Below are positions 15,698-25,968 of a DNA stretch of 64,000 nucleotides, in pieces (position 1 is the stretch's first letter; every line of letters begins with the position of its first letter). The translations under genes were made by a program, and so were the position numbers. The notes beneath the pieces are model-generated. The model did not search any database. It was not told where the DNA came from and saw nothing but the letters and a program-made list of their open reading frames with translations. Origin of the DNA: a virus; IMG/VR virus record IMGVR_UViG_3300017989_000082, positions 32,333-96,332 of that record. One strand, given 5' to 3'.

Positions 15698-18600
15698 ATG
15701 AAAGACTTTAAGCTTTCTTTTAAAATTGTCAATGAGGCAAGCGCTACCCTCAATCAGGTAATCAAAGACATTGATGCGGTAAAGAGTGCCTCTTCCGAAT
15801 TAAACAGGGTCAAGCTTGGTGAGGTTAAACAGCAGTTTAGTCATCTGCACAAGCAGATGCTGAAAGTTCTTGGTGTATATAAGTCTATACGTAAGTCTTA
15901 TATAAAGCTAGATAATTTTAAATTTGCTAAACTGTCGGGGGAAATTGGAAAAATTAACACGGCCCTCAAAACAATTCCAGAACAAGTGAAAGAAGTGAAT
16001 AATGCTATCGCCACTATCGGTGCGGGCATGGCAGGGTCGCAGTTGCAGCTATCTTTGTCGTCTATGATTGCCAGCCTTAAGGGGGCAATTGGCGAGATTG
16101 AAAGGGCCATAGTTCGCCTCGAACGAGCTTTTAGCGCAGCCATGAAAGCCATTGGTGCTTTAGGGTCGGCCACAAAAAAACAAGGAGCCAGTGCAAAACA
16201 AACGGCAGATGAATACACTAAAATGTCTAATGCTCTTGGTTTAACTGTTGGGCAAGTTAAATCAGGAGAAGCCGCTTTTAAGGGCCTCCAGTCTACATTC
16301 CGCGGACTGGCGAATGGCCTTAAAACTACCACCACTGCACACATCAATATGACTGCCGCTACCACGACGGGCGCAAGAAAATCCCATGCTGCTCTTGCAA
16401 AAATATCTAAAGGAATAAAGGGAACTGCCGCTGCAAGTAAGGGTTTTGTTTCCACTGGCAATGTTATGCTGGATACTCTTCGTGGCATTGGCAGGGGAGC
16501 TCTCCAAGTAAATAGGGTCTATTCCCAAACCGCCTCCTCAGTACAGGGGTTTAGTGCAATAGCTTCTAGTACAAATTCAAGTTTGAAGGGGCTTGCCAGC
16601 ACCCTTCTTTCTGCCGCTAAGGGTACATCGGGGCTAACGGAAGAAACCAAAAAGGGAACCGGTGCCGCAAATGAAAACAAAAAAGCGGCTCAAGCTATGG
16701 CGGGGGCCAACCAGCAGGTTGCGGACTCTGCAAATAAAACCCAAAAGGCTGTAGGCAGGCTTTCAAGAATGTCTGTTGCCGGGTTTAAGGAAATGCTTGT
16801 TGGCCAAGCAATGTGGATGATTGGGTTTACCTTGTTGTTGGCCCCAATAGCTCTTTTTACAAGTGCATTAAGGGATGCTGTTGCTGTTCAGGATGAATTT
16901 GCAAGAACAGTTCGCGTTCTTCGCCCTGCGTCGGGTGATATGGAAGACATGGCAAAGGTTACGGCTGAAGCCTTTTCTGCCATGAACGATGAGATGGTTA
17001 GAACAGGAAAGGGCGCTCAAGACGTATCAGAGGTTCTTTATCAGTTAGGTTCTGCTGGCCTTACAGCGGAAGAGGCAGTTGCCGCCCTTCGCTCAACAAT
17101 GGATGTTATTGTCGGTACAGAAGCCGACGTTACGGCAATTACCAAAACTATTGCTGGAATTTATAATAACCTCGGAAACCAAATGTATGAGGCGGCTGAT
17201 GGCTCCATTCAGTTTGTCAATGCCCTAGATGCACAAGCGCAAGGATTAAAGAGAAATACAGATCTATCAAAGGGCTTTGCCGCTATTAATGACGTTTTGG
17301 TTGCCGCCTTCCGTGACCACCAGATAGAAATGTCAGAGTTAAATGATGGTCTTCGCTATAGTATAGCCACAGCCAGTATTGCCGGTGTAACATATACAGA
17401 GTTGGTAGGCGTTCTTGCTACCCTCAACGACCACATGGTTAAAGCGGGTGTTGCAGGCCGTTCGTTTCAGTCTATGTTATCGAGAATAGTTAAAAGCCCG
17501 GTAGATTTTGCTAAAGCGTTTCATATTGAACTTCCAGCAGATCAGCCCCTTAATGTTTTAAATCTTTTTGAACAACTACATGAGCAATTAAACCGTGGTG
17601 TTTGGACAGTTGAACAGCTTGGTGAAGCTTTTAAGCGCACTGGTCTTCGTGGTGCCAAAACATTTATTACCCTTATTCAGCATTTTAATGATGTGCAAAA
17701 AAATATACAAGATTTGACACATGATGTTACTGGGGCTGCCGAGACAATGGCAGATATTATGCTGGATCGCCCGGCCGCGGCCCTTGACAGGTTATATCAG
17801 GCGCTTGTTCAAATTATTAGAATTTCTCTTGATCCAATAATTAAAACATTTTTTGGCCTGATTAAAGTTGTAAATCTGGCATTTCGTTCTGTTTACGATC
17901 TGTATAGTTCTCTACCTATTCTGGTCCAGCGGTTTGTTGATCTTGGTATAGGGACCATAACCCTTGGTGCTTTAATTCTTGGCTTTGGAAAGCTTAAAAA
18001 GAGCATAGATATTGCCAAAAGAGTTGCGGCACTTTATCGTCTATCTATGATAAAGCTTAATACGGCCATTAAAAGTGGTACTGTTTTAAATACGGCATAT
18101 AATTTCTCTTTAAGGGCAATGAGAACAGCCTACCATCAGGTTACTAAAGCAGCCGCAGGGTTTGCGACTACAATGCTACTGATTGCAAGAAATATAAAGG
18201 CAACGGCCCTAATCCCCGTGGCATATTTTCACGAATTAGCGGTGGCGATCAGTGCGGCTGGGATTCAAATGGGGACTATGACCGGGCTGTTTGCGTTTTC
18301 AAATACCGCCATGATAGCTTTTGGCGCTACTGTTGCCACGGTAACACAGTTAGTATTGGCTTTTGTTGCTGGGACTACGATTGCAGTTTTAGCTTTTGCC
18401 GCAATGGTGTTTGGCCTGTCAAGGCTTGATGGGGCCATGAGGAAATCTGACCGAAATATAATTAAGTTTAATGAATCCTTCCAAAAGGTAGGAGACGCCA
18501 GCAAAGAATTAAAAACAAAAATACAAGATGAAGCCATTGAAGCGCAAGGCAGAATAGTTCGCAGTGTTGGGCTAGATCTTGATTTCTACTCCCGCCGGGT

Positions 18601-21600
18601 CTTTAACGCCCTAGAGGTTAATACAGACATGGGCGTTGCCCTGAGGGGAACAATTAAGCAGTTAAAAGATAATACTAAGTTTCTTGAGAGGCTAAGGAAT
18701 TCTGAAAACGCAACCAATGAAGCAAGAAAGAAATCCTTACAAACCTTAAATGAAGGCAGGTATAGAATACAGCAGGCGGAGTTAGCGCTCAAGGCTTATA
18801 ACGAGCGCATTAAAGAGGTTGGCGCTGAAGGAACAACTGTTTGGGAGGCTCTTGGCTTTGCTATTGTAGAAAGTGTTCGTTGGGCTATTTCTGGAATTAA
18901 AGAGCTTATTATCTGGGCAAAGTCTTTGCAAAATAATTTTAATAGAAATTTTGCTGCCATTACCGACAGAATAACATATGCTGTAAAGTGGTGGTCTAAG
19001 TTATTTAAAGATTTGATTGGGTTTGATGTTTTTCAAGAGCTTGAAATAGGGCGCAAAATCAAGGGGGAAGAGGATGCAATTAAGCATCTTGAGAAAATAA
19101 GAAACGAGGCAGAAGCCATTATACAATCAGAGCCGCTTCTTTTTGGTATCAGGATTCCAGAATTACAAGATCTTGATAAAACCATTTTTGGTAAAAAGAC
19201 TGAGGCTTTTGATTTAATATTTGCCAACATCAGCCAAAGTGCTTACGGAATCACTAAAGAGTTTGGCAAACAGTATGCTGTCAACAAGGCAATACTTGAA
19301 GACTCAAGAAAAAGGGCAGAAGCAGACGAGCAAAATCTTAACAACCATGATTTAATTGATGGCAAGATGGAAGAGTACCTTAAACTCCTGAAAAAAGCTA
19401 ATCAGTCACAAAAGGACCACAACGATCTTCTCGATAAAGAGATGAAGCTCTATAAGGTTATCAACGATCAAGCCCTTAGTATTGCCAAGGGAATTGAAGA
19501 GTCTCAATTTATTGGACTCTATGAGCAGTTGTCCAATAAGGGAATTGAATCATTTGCTAAATTGGAAAAAGCAAGAGAGGACTTTAATCAGGAATGGATA
19601 AATGAAACACATAAGACAACTGCCAATACCCTAGCCAGTTGGGATAAGTTGTTTAGAGAAATGGCCACAAAAGGGGAGCTCACTGTTGGCCGGGCCTTTG
19701 AGATGTGGAACACCTTCCAGAGTGAAGGTGGTGCGGCTATCAGTGCAGTTATTGGTAAAATTGAAGAGCTTAATACTGCAATAATTGAATCCGAAAGAAA
19801 GGTTCGGGGTTTAAAAGAAGAGTTACAAGAAATGGCCGCGACCAAATTTGAAGGGCTGCTTAAGCTAAGGGAAACCTTCGATATTGGTACAAGCGCTTTA
19901 ACAAAGATGGGCAAGGAGATTGAAAAAAACAGAGAAAAGCTCGATAAATTAAAGCTTAAGGCTGCTGGCCTAAAAGATAAACTTGGCGATTTTGACGTTG
20001 GAAGATTTTCATATGATCCAAAAGAGTATGCAAAATACCAAAAGAAGATGGATCAGCTTGACAAGCTTCAAAATCGTTCAAATATGACTCAGCGCCAGTA
20101 TAATAAATTACTGGTCCGCCAGCAGGGATTGATTCGCCAAGTGCAAGCCTTATATGGTGAAAATATTGTATTGCTTGAGGGAACCCTTAAGGGCTATAAG
20201 GATACCACCGCGCAAATAGAAAAGAACCTAGTTGCTGAACGAGAAATTGCGGCGCAAGCTGGAGATAATTTTAATGTAAGGGCGGGGGCGCTTGAAAAGC
20301 AAAAAGCTCTTCTTGAAAAACAATTAGGTTTTATTCAGAAGGCAGCAGATAAAGAGGTTCAAATTATTGATCTGGCTGTAGCGGCTGGGTTAAAATCTGA
20401 AGTGGAAGGAAGAGATGAAAAGGCAAAGTTATATTGGGATTATAAAAAGCAACTTGAATCAGTTTATAATGATCTAGAAAATACCCAGAGGAAACTGATT
20501 AATAATGAAGTTAAGCGCCAGCAAGAGCTAAGAGATCAAAGATTAAAGCAGCTTGATATACTTAATGATCTTAATGAAGCTATGAACCGCATGACAGAAG
20601 CCGTGGTTATTTTCATTACGCTTTTGGCTGGGGATAAAGCTGGCCCATTGCTTGATGGTCTTCTGAGGCGGCTAGATAGATCAAAAGAAAAGGTTGAAGC
20701 AACAAGGGAAGCTATAAGGGAAATGTTGAGCGAAGGTGCTTCCGGTGCTCCCACTGAGGATATGTTTGGGGTATCTGATATCGCAGCTAAGGGAGACATG
20801 CTTGCGACAAATAATATTACAGGCGCGGCAACGGCGGCAGAGAAACTTGCAAATGAGCTTGCGAGAGCCAACAAAGAAAGCAGTGCCATAAGTGATTCAA
20901 TGGATAAATTTGCAGCGGCTAATGAAAAATCTTCTTTGGGGGTTAGTGAGCAAACAGAAAAGATGATAAAGGCCACTAAAGATGCAGGGGCGCATTGGGC
21001 TGGTATATTTGATGAAGCTCTTGGTGATTTCATGCCTGTAATTTCTGCCACCGGGGAATACGAAGGCCATATTAAGACTATTGTTGATGCCTTCCAAAAA
21101 CACCGAAAAACACTTGTAGAAGTTAATGGCCACATGGAGGTAATGGATGAAAGTGGCAAAAGGTATGCATTAACAATGGATTTGTGGGAAAAGCATTTAG
21201 ATCGGATTAATACGAAATTGGCAAGCAGTGAGAATATAATTGGAAATAACAATAAAAAATCTGCAAAAATAATTGAAAACTTTAAACTATCGCAAAGAGA
21301 AATAGAGGGAATGATATCTGGAATTAGTGAATTTGGTAAGCAGTGGGGTGCGGCAGCTGATGGGTTTGCTATTGGTGGGGCCGGTATTCCGGGCTTTGAT
21401 GCTGGCTTTGAAAACGATCTTGAATTATATAAATCAAAAATAGCTGAAATTTTTGCTGCTCTACAGAAAGGCGGAGAAGCAACAAAAATAATTGGCGATC
21501 AAATAGTTTTAAACACAGAGAAAGGCAAAAGGTTTTCCATGAGCGTAAGCCTATACAGTAAGCTTATGGGTGAAGTAGCTAATAAAAACAGAGCCGCCGC

Positions 21601-22846
21601 CGAAGAGAAAGCGAGAGAGTTTGAGGAGCAGGCAAAAGTTAATAATCTAACCGCGGAGGCGGCTAAAAGGTTGGAGGCTAATAAGAATGCCGTAAATGCA
21701 ATTAAAGAAGAAACAGCGAGATTGGCTGAAGAATATAGAAGAGCAAAAGAAGAATCTAAGGAGGCGTTTGACCTTACTCCCAAACTAGATCCTGCGGCCT
21801 TTGAGGAGGTTGAAAGGATCCACCGTGAGTATATAGCCAATCCTGATCTTTTTAAGCCAAAAATAAAACCGGAAATTGATCTTTCGGAAACGTTTAGTTC
21901 AGAAAAAATAAATTTTTTAACTGCTGGGTTGTCGGAACTGCAAGCTGAAGCAGACACTATTGAGGGTTTCATGTCTAGAATTGGCTTAACTGCCTCTGAT
22001 TCTATAAGTCAGTTACAAGTTAATGCAGACACTGCCGCAATAGCTATGAAAGAGTTTGGCTTAACCGCTTCTGATTCATTAGCCCGTTTACAGGCTGATG
22101 CAGACACTGCTGCAATGGCTATAGAAGATTTTGGTTTAACCGCCTATGATTCCATAGATCAGTTGCAAGCCAATGCAGACACCGTTGCAATGGCTATGAA
22201 AGAGTTTGGCTTGTTAGATATAACAATTCCAATTGAAGATAGAGAAGTTATTGCCGCGGAAATGGAGTTGGATAAACTTAAAAACAAAATTGCTTCCTTA
22301 GATAATTCAGTAATTGATATTCGTGTAAACTATACAAGGTCAGGTAGCCCGCCAGAGGGTATGTATTATGGCGGTATTGCCAGTGGGGTGCCAATCAGGG
22401 TGACGGCCGGGGAGGGATATATACCGCCAGAGTTTACCAAGAAGAATCTTTCTATGCTTCGGGCGTTGAATGCTGGGGCGGCTGTTCCGACCGGCGGCGC
22501 TATTCCCATAGGCAGGTTTGATGGGCCAAGGGGCATTGACAAGATCAAAACTATTTTGCCAACTGGCTCTTTTGTTCTTAGCCAAAGGGGAATGGATGCT
22601 CTGCGGCAAAGCATTAATGATAGCAAGAGTCTTCCTGGTTATCAGGCTGGTGGCGTAGTGGCCAGTGATGAAAATGATTTTACAGATATTGCCCCTATTG
22701 AAGAAATGAAAGAAGAGGTTGCCGTTTTCAACCTCACCCTTGATGTAGGTGGGCAGAAAAAGACTTACCCGCTTTACGGGGATAGGGCAAATATTAACGA
22801 AATCAAAAATACCCTTGAGCGTGAAAAAATGACGAGGCTTAATTAA
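15698..22846 (+). CDS. Tail tape measure protein, 2,382 aa
   Basis: The largest gene of the window. The core at about residues 410-600 has the tape-measure pattern LGSAGLTAEEAVAALRSTMD, GLKRNTDLSKGFAAINDVLV, then GLRYSIATASIAGVTYTELV and AGVAGRSFQSMLSRIVKSP. Hydrophobic segments at about 370-395, 750-780 and 880-920 could form the membrane-active parts. Long coiled-coil-rich stretches follow. Near the C-terminus there are 25-residue repeats (21950-22219), and the last 150 residues are Gly-rich. At about 1.5 A per residue of helix the tail would be near 350 nm, unusually long. The stop overlaps the next start by 1 nt. Confidence 0.9.
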   Translation: MKDFKLSFKIVNEASATLNQVIKDIDAVKSASSELNRVKLGEVKQQFSHLHKQMLKVLGVYKSIRKSYIKLDNFKFAKLSGEIGKINTALKTIPEQVKEVNNAIATIGAGMAGSQLQLSLSSMIASLKGAIGEIERAIVRLERAFSAAMKAIGALGSATKKQGASAKQTADEYTKMSNALGLTVGQVKSGEAAFKGLQSTFRGLANGLKTTTTAHINMTAATTTGARKSHAALAKISKGIKGTAAASKGFVSTGNVMLDTLRGIGRGALQVNRVYSQTASSVQGFSAIASSTNSSLKGLASTLLSAAKGTSGLTEETKKGTGAANENKKAAQAMAGANQQVADSANKTQKAVGRLSRMSVAGFKEMLVGQAMWMIGFTLLLAPIALFTSALRDAVAVQDEFARTVRVLRPASGDMEDMAKVTAEAFSAMNDEMVRTGKGAQDVSEVLYQLGSAGLTAEEAVAALRSTMDVIVGTEADVTAITKTIAGIYNNLGNQMYEAADGSIQFVNALDAQAQGLKRNTDLSKGFAAINDVLVAAFRDHQIEMSELNDGLRYSIATASIAGVTYTELVGVLATLNDHMVKAGVAGRSFQSMLSRIVKSPVDFAKAFHIELPADQPLNVLNLFEQLHEQLNRGVWTVEQLGEAFKRTGLRGAKTFITLIQHFNDVQKNIQDLTHDVTGAAETMADIMLDRPAAALDRLYQALVQIIRISLDPIIKTFFGLIKVVNLAFRSVYDLYSSLPILVQRFVDLGIGTITLGALILGFGKLKKSIDIAKRVAALYRLSMIKLNTAIKSGTVLNTAYNFSLRAMRTAYHQVTKAAAGFATTMLLIARNIKATALIPVAYFHELAVAISAAGIQMGTMTGLFAFSNTAMIAFGATVATVTQLVLAFVAGTTIAVLAFAAMVFGLSRLDGAMRKSDRNIIKFNESFQKVGDASKELKTKIQDEAIEAQGRIVRSVGLDLDFYSRRVFNALEVNTDMGVALRGTIKQLKDNTKFLERLRNSENATNEARKKSLQTLNEGRYRIQQAELALKAYNERIKEVGAEGTTVWEALGFAIVESVRWAISGIKELIIWAKSLQNNFNRNFAAITDRITYAVKWWSKLFKDLIGFDVFQELEIGRKIKGEEDAIKHLEKIRNEAEAIIQSEPLLFGIRIPELQDLDKTIFGKKTEAFDLIFANISQSAYGITKEFGKQYAVNKAILEDSRKRAEADEQNLNNHDLIDGKMEEYLKLLKKANQSQKDHNDLLDKEMKLYKVINDQALSIAKGIEESQFIGLYEQLSNKGIESFAKLEKAREDFNQEWINETHKTTANTLASWDKLFREMATKGELTVGRAFEMWNTFQSEGGAAISAVIGKIEELNTAIIESERKVRGLKEELQEMAATKFEGLLKLRETFDIGTSALTKMGKEIEKNREKLDKLKLKAAGLKDKLGDFDVGRFSYDPKEYAKYQKKMDQLDKLQNRSNMTQRQYNKLLVRQQGLIRQVQALYGENIVLLEGTLKGYKDTTAQIEKNLVAEREIAAQAGDNFNVRAGALEKQKALLEKQLGFIQKAADKEVQIIDLAVAAGLKSEVEGRDEKAKLYWDYKKQLESVYNDLENTQRKLINNEVKRQQELRDQRLKQLDILNDLNEAMNRMTEAVVIFITLLAGDKAGPLLDGLLRRLDRSKEKVEATREAIREMLSEGASGAPTEDMFGVSDIAAKGDMLATNNITGAATAAEKLANELARANKESSAISDSMDKFAAANEKSSLGVSEQTEKMIKATKDAGAHWAGIFDEALGDFMPVISATGEYEGHIKTIVDAFQKHRKTLVEVNGHMEVMDESGKRYALTMDLWEKHLDRINTKLASSENIIGNNNKKSAKIIENFKLSQREIEGMISGISEFGKQWGAAADGFAIGGAGIPGFDAGFENDLELYKSKIAEIFAALQKGGEATKIIGDQIVLNTEKGKRFSMSVSLYSKLMGEVANKNRAAAEEKAREFEEQAKVNNLTAEAAKRLEANKNAVNAIKEETARLAEEYRRAKEESKEAFDLTPKLDPAAFEEVERIHREYIANPDLFKPKIKPEIDLSETFSSEKINFLTAGLSELQAEADTIEGFMSRIGLTASDSISQLQVNADTAAIAMKEFGLTASDSLARLQADADTAAMAIEDFGLTAYDSIDQLQANADTVAMAMKEFGLLDITIPIEDREVIAAEMELDKLKNKIASLDNSVIDIRVNYTRSGSPPEGMYYGGIASGVPIRVTAGEGYIPPEFTKKNLSMLRALNAGAAVPTGGAIPIGRFDGPRGIDKIKTILPTGSFVLSQRGMDALRQSINDSKSLPGYQAGGVVASDENDFTDIAPIEEMKEEVAVFNLTLDVGGQKKTYPLYGDRANINEIKNTLEREKMTRLN
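21950..22219 (+). repeat. 75-bp (25-residue) tandem repeats in the tape measure gene
   Basis: Units start at 21950, 22025, 22100 and 22175, the last incomplete. Each begins GCAGACAC and encodes a version of ADTAAIAMKEFGLTASDSLA followed by xLQxx. The DNA copies differ by scattered substitutions, so the duplication is not brand new. Changes in repeat number would alter tail length in 25-residue steps. Confidence 0.9.
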
Positions 22847-23997
22847 TGGGAATTTTCCACTTCGACATAGAGGGTAGTTTTAACTCCCCTAATTTTGGTC
22901 GCTCATATGTGTTTGATGTTTCCAATGAGCAAGTGCAAAAGCTTATGAATTATGCGCCGCGGGCGCAGGCCATGACTGCCCATTACCATAGCCGTATATC
23001 TGAGCGACAAACTGTAAGAGGAGAAGTAATTGCAGAATTGACATTTGATAATGTTGCTTGGTCTTATTTGTGTGGGGCGGCATTTGGCGAACGGTTGGAA
23101 ATTTCTGGCTATGAGTTTGCCCCGGCGAATAACTCTTGGGGGGTGCTTGCCGGTACTCTTACAAATGCTCTTTCTATTGATTCAACCACATTTCAAATCA
23201 CTGCTGAGGACTCTACGGCCTTTGATGGGGTTGATGCAGTCATTATTAACGATGAAATGATAGAAATAGGCTCAATCTCAGCCAATCTGACGCTTTCTTG
23301 TGTCAGGGGTGCCCAAGGTACTACCCCAAGGGCGCACGCGGCTTCAGACGCAATCTGGGGCCTCTCAGCGGCTATTTCGCGGTCAATTGTCATGTGCCAT
23401 AGGGTAAAAACCGGCCCGTTTTGCCATTTGCCCACCAGTTTGACCACAGTCATTGATAGAGGCAATGAAATTGATGCCTATAGCGGAGTGAAAATACAGG
23501 AAATGACTTTTAATTTTCGCCCCGGCGAAGTAATTAAAACACACATTAAATTTCTAGGGGCAGACTCCACCAATAATGTTGGCTTAGAGGATCTGGAAAC
23601 TGTTGACGATAACGACATGGTTGGCGTAGGCGATATACAGATTTTTTCAAATTTTGAACACGAGTACTTGGAACAATTTTACATTACCATAGGAAACGAG
23701 CTTGAGGCTCCCAGCTTTATGTTTTCAGGAAGGGCGCAGAATTATTTCTTGAAAAGTACATCCACCTATGGTACTCTGGCTTGGCTAGACGATGATCCGG
23801 ATCATGTTCGCCAGTACGAGGAAGATGATCGTCGTCATTTTGGAATAGTAATACCAAGAGGAAACTATAAGATGATTTTTAACTTTAACAATGTTCGCAT
23901 TAATACACCAAGCCACTTCTTAGATGACGATTTAATCATTGATGATATTTCCCCTTGGTATAGTTATGAGCATCCTGTAATAATGTTCCAATTTTAA
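22846..23997 (+). CDS. Minor tail / tube-like protein
   Basis: 383 residues, beta-rich. An N-terminal part (FDIEGSFNSPNFGRSYVFDV, RQTVRGEVIAELTFDNVAWS) resembles tube-type tail proteins. A middle segment, ANLTLSCVRGAQGTTPRAHA, matches the 'TRGxxGTTAxAHA' motif found in many phage virion proteins. It directly follows the tape measure gene with a 1-nt overlap, the usual place for distal tail proteins. It may form a second tube-like ring at the tail tip. No catalytic features are visible. Confidence 0.6.
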   Translation: MGIFHFDIEGSFNSPNFGRSYVFDVSNEQVQKLMNYAPRAQAMTAHYHSRISERQTVRGEVIAELTFDNVAWSYLCGAAFGERLEISGYEFAPANNSWGVLAGTLTNALSIDSTTFQITAEDSTAFDGVDAVIINDEMIEIGSISANLTLSCVRGAQGTTPRAHAASDAIWGLSAAISRSIVMCHRVKTGPFCHLPTSLTTVIDRGNEIDAYSGVKIQEMTFNFRPGEVIKTHIKFLGADSTNNVGLEDLETVDDNDMVGVGDIQIFSNFEHEYLEQFYITIGNELEAPSFMFSGRAQNYFLKSTSTYGTLAWLDDDPDHVRQYEEDDRRHFGIVIPRGNYKMIFNFNNVRINTPSHFLDDDLIIDDISPWYSYEHPVIMFQF

Positions 23998-24006
23998 GGA
24001 GCCATT

Positions 24007-24426
24007 ATGGCGACAGAGTTTTCCAGCAATGTGTCAATAGCCGGGTTGGTCTTAGAGGTTAACCCTGAGACCTTCGTAAAGGGTCGAAAGGTTTTTGGCA
24101 GTAATAGTCGCACAACCGCTGCAAACCTAGTGTTACAGGAGACAGCCAAGAAATACCTGTTTACCATATCAGGCATTACTCAAAGCCAATTTGAGGAAAT
24201 TCAGAAGCGCGCCGCGCTTGACATGAATATAGAGCTTATAGATTTCATTCCAATTTCTGAGCGAATTGAAATTACCCGAACAGTACACGAGTTGCTTTCG
24301 ACCGAAACCATTAGCGGCGAGACCATTTACCGTTATGTTCCAAGTTATCAGGTTGCTGTTATTGATTACGAAGAAGAGTGGCGAAGCAACACGATGACAT
24401 ATAAAATCATATTGGAGGAAATGTGA
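24007..24426 (+). CDS. Tail-tip protein, hypothetical, 139 aa
   Basis: The start is clear: AAGGAG lies 6 nt before the ATG. The sequence alternates strand-like pieces (SIAGLVLEVNPETF, KKYLFTISGITQSQFEEIQK, MNIELIDFIPISERIEITRT), with a short turn NSRTTAANLV. The form suggests a small beta-rich distal tail or baseplate-ring protein. The stop codon overlaps the GTG start of a zinc-ribbon gene by 3 nt. No named family was recognised. Confidence 0.55.
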   Translation: MATEFSSNVSIAGLVLEVNPETFVKGRKVFGSNSRTTAANLVLQETAKKYLFTISGITQSQFEEIQKRAALDMNIELIDFIPISERIEITRTVHELLSTETISGETIYRYVPSYQVAVIDYEEEWRSNTMTYKIILEEM

Positions 24427-24566
24427 CCCACACGAACACAACCCTATGCCCAAAGTGCAAACGCCGCATGAAGCAGGTTCAGCGGGGATGCTGTGGAGGC
24501 AGAGAGTACAGCAATGTTTTTCGGTGCGCGGGGTGCAAGCGAAGCTATATTGTAAGGGAGAAATAG
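24423..24566 (+). CDS. Small zinc-ribbon protein, 47 aa (GTG start)
   Basis: Read directly from the sequence. The GTG at 24423 overlaps the upstream TGA stop (ATGTGA), and the upstream GGAGGA at 24415-24420 can serve as its Shine-Dalgarno. The protein has two CxxC pairs, CPKC at residues 9-12 and CAGC at 35-38, with Cys23-Cys24 between, and many Arg/Lys residues. This is the arrangement of a treble-clef or ribbon knuckle that binds one zinc. Similar short zinc ribbons are frequent in phage genomes, with unknown roles. Its place inside the tail operon is unusual. Confidence 0.6.
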   Translation: MTHTNTTLCPKCKRRMKQVQRGCCGGREYSNVFRCAGCKRSYIVREK

Positions 24567-24569
24567 GAA

Positions 24570-24944
24570 ATGATTGATGACATCCTAATGTTTTTCTTCA
24601 TGCTACCAATCGCCTGCGAAGCACTCACTCAGGTCATTGGCAGTGGAAGCCTTTTCAAGAAGCCGCGGGAGTGGGTAGTTGAAAAGAATATCCCATTTCT
24701 ATCAGAATTATGGGCTTGTAAATATTGCATAAGCGTGTGGGCGGCGGCTACGCTTACTTTTCCTTATTTTTACATCAAAACAGGAGGAAATATTACTGCC
24801 AGCAATATCTTGTTAACACTGACGGCCACCCTCATTGTTCACAGGATTTCAAATATTTGGAATCTCGTTTTTGATATAATACAGGAGTACAGAATAAACC
24901 GATGGTTGATTGATTTAACCGTAAAAGAAACGGAGGAAAAGTGA
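24570..24944 (+). CDS. DUF1360-like membrane protein
   Basis: 124 residues with three hydrophobic segments: residues 4-22, about 48-70 (ELWACKYCISVWAAATLTFP) and 78-98 (ITASNILLTLTATLIVHRIS). The CxxC in a membrane-near segment followed by SVW matches the DUF1360 pattern (CxxCxGfW), a family found in phages and bacteria. It starts 4 nt after the zinc-ribbon gene and ends just before a virion protein gene. The function is unknown; the CxxC could bind metal or form a disulfide. Confidence 0.65.
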   Translation: MIDDILMFFFMLPIACEALTQVIGSGSLFKKPREWVVEKNIPFLSELWACKYCISVWAAATLTFPYFYIKTGGNITASNILLTLTATLIVHRISNIWNLVFDIIQEYRINRWLIDLTVKETEEK

Positions 24945-24945
24945 G

Positions 24946-25932
24946 ATGGCAATTGAAGCTACTGATTTAAAAATGTATAAGAGCGCGGTGGTCAATGACG
25001 CCGACTCTAACGGTGGCCGGATGAGCTACAACGAGGTTGTCAGCAATCAAGCCACGAATCTGTTCCCAAACGTTACGCAGGCAGAGCGCACTGCTGGCCT
25101 CACCCGCTATCGGAAGGCGTTCTGTAAATTGCATGACGATGGGAATGAGGTACTCTACAACCACAAGGTGTGGATTCGGATTGAAACCCCTGCCGGTGAT
25201 TACATCCAAATCAAGGAGGGCACCAATGAGGATGTCCAGAGCGAAGCCGACGATTACACCGAATGGTTGGGGTGCGGCACGCTGAATGCCCCGGCTAGCA
25301 TTGATGCCACCAGCATTGATGTTCTGTTTGAAACCAACAGCGGTGTTCAGACTGGCGACGCCGGTTGGCTCAGTGATGGCACCAATGAGGAGTTTGTTGA
25401 GGTCGCCGGGGTTAGCTGGTCTGTAAATGTTGCGACCATCACCCTGTCCAGTGGCCTGAGCTATGAATACGCTGCCCATACTCCGAGTGCGCCTGTTCGC
25501 TACGGCGGAGTTCTTGAGCTTAGCGACACAACCAGCAGCGTTGATAGTATCTCCATTACTGGCAGCGGCACTTTCGATGAAGACAAAATCAATACCTATA
25601 ATCAGGGCACTGTCGAGGATGATTGGGAAATTGAAATCAATGCCGGAGACACTACCTACACCTGCACTGGCACCAACACTGGCGAGCTCACTTCCAGCCA
25701 GAACATTGCCAGCGAGTTCAAGCCCAGTAATCCGAATGTCAGTGGCACGCAAGGGTATTACTTCAGAATCCAGGCGCTGGCCTTTGGTGGAAGCTGGGTA
25801 GAAGGCGATAAGCTGAACTTCAGCACGCATCATGCGGCCAAGGCTATTTGGGCGAAGGAGGTCGTGCCTGCTTCTACTTCCAGCTACAGCAATAACAATC
25901 CGTATATACGCATGAGTGGGGAAAGTGCGTAG
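24946..25932 (+). CDS. Virion-associated protein, 328 aa
   Basis: The N-terminal 100 residues (LKMYKSAVVNDADSNGGRMS, then LFPNVTQAERTAGLTRYRKA, LYNHKVWIRIET) match a family of phage virion proteins that describe 'Y R K xF xK' and act as beta-sandwich surface proteins. An insert with SWSVNVATITLSSGLSYEYA is another beta module. Codon use is GC-rich, like the capsid and tube genes, suggesting high expression. The starting ATG overlaps no gene and follows GGAGGAAAAG. It may decorate the tail. The exact role is unknown. Confidence 0.6.
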   Translation: MAIEATDLKMYKSAVVNDADSNGGRMSYNEVVSNQATNLFPNVTQAERTAGLTRYRKAFCKLHDDGNEVLYNHKVWIRIETPAGDYIQIKEGTNEDVQSEADDYTEWLGCGTLNAPASIDATSIDVLFETNSGVQTGDAGWLSDGTNEEFVEVAGVSWSVNVATITLSSGLSYEYAAHTPSAPVRYGGVLELSDTTSSVDSISITGSGTFDEDKINTYNQGTVEDDWEIEINAGDTTYTCTGTNTGELTSSQNIASEFKPSNPNVSGTQGYYFRIQALAFGGSWVEGDKLNFSTHHAAKAIWAKEVVPASTSSYSNNNPYIRMSGESA

Positions 25933-25968
25933 TTTGCTGTAAACATTATTTGGTAAGGAAGTGGCTTA

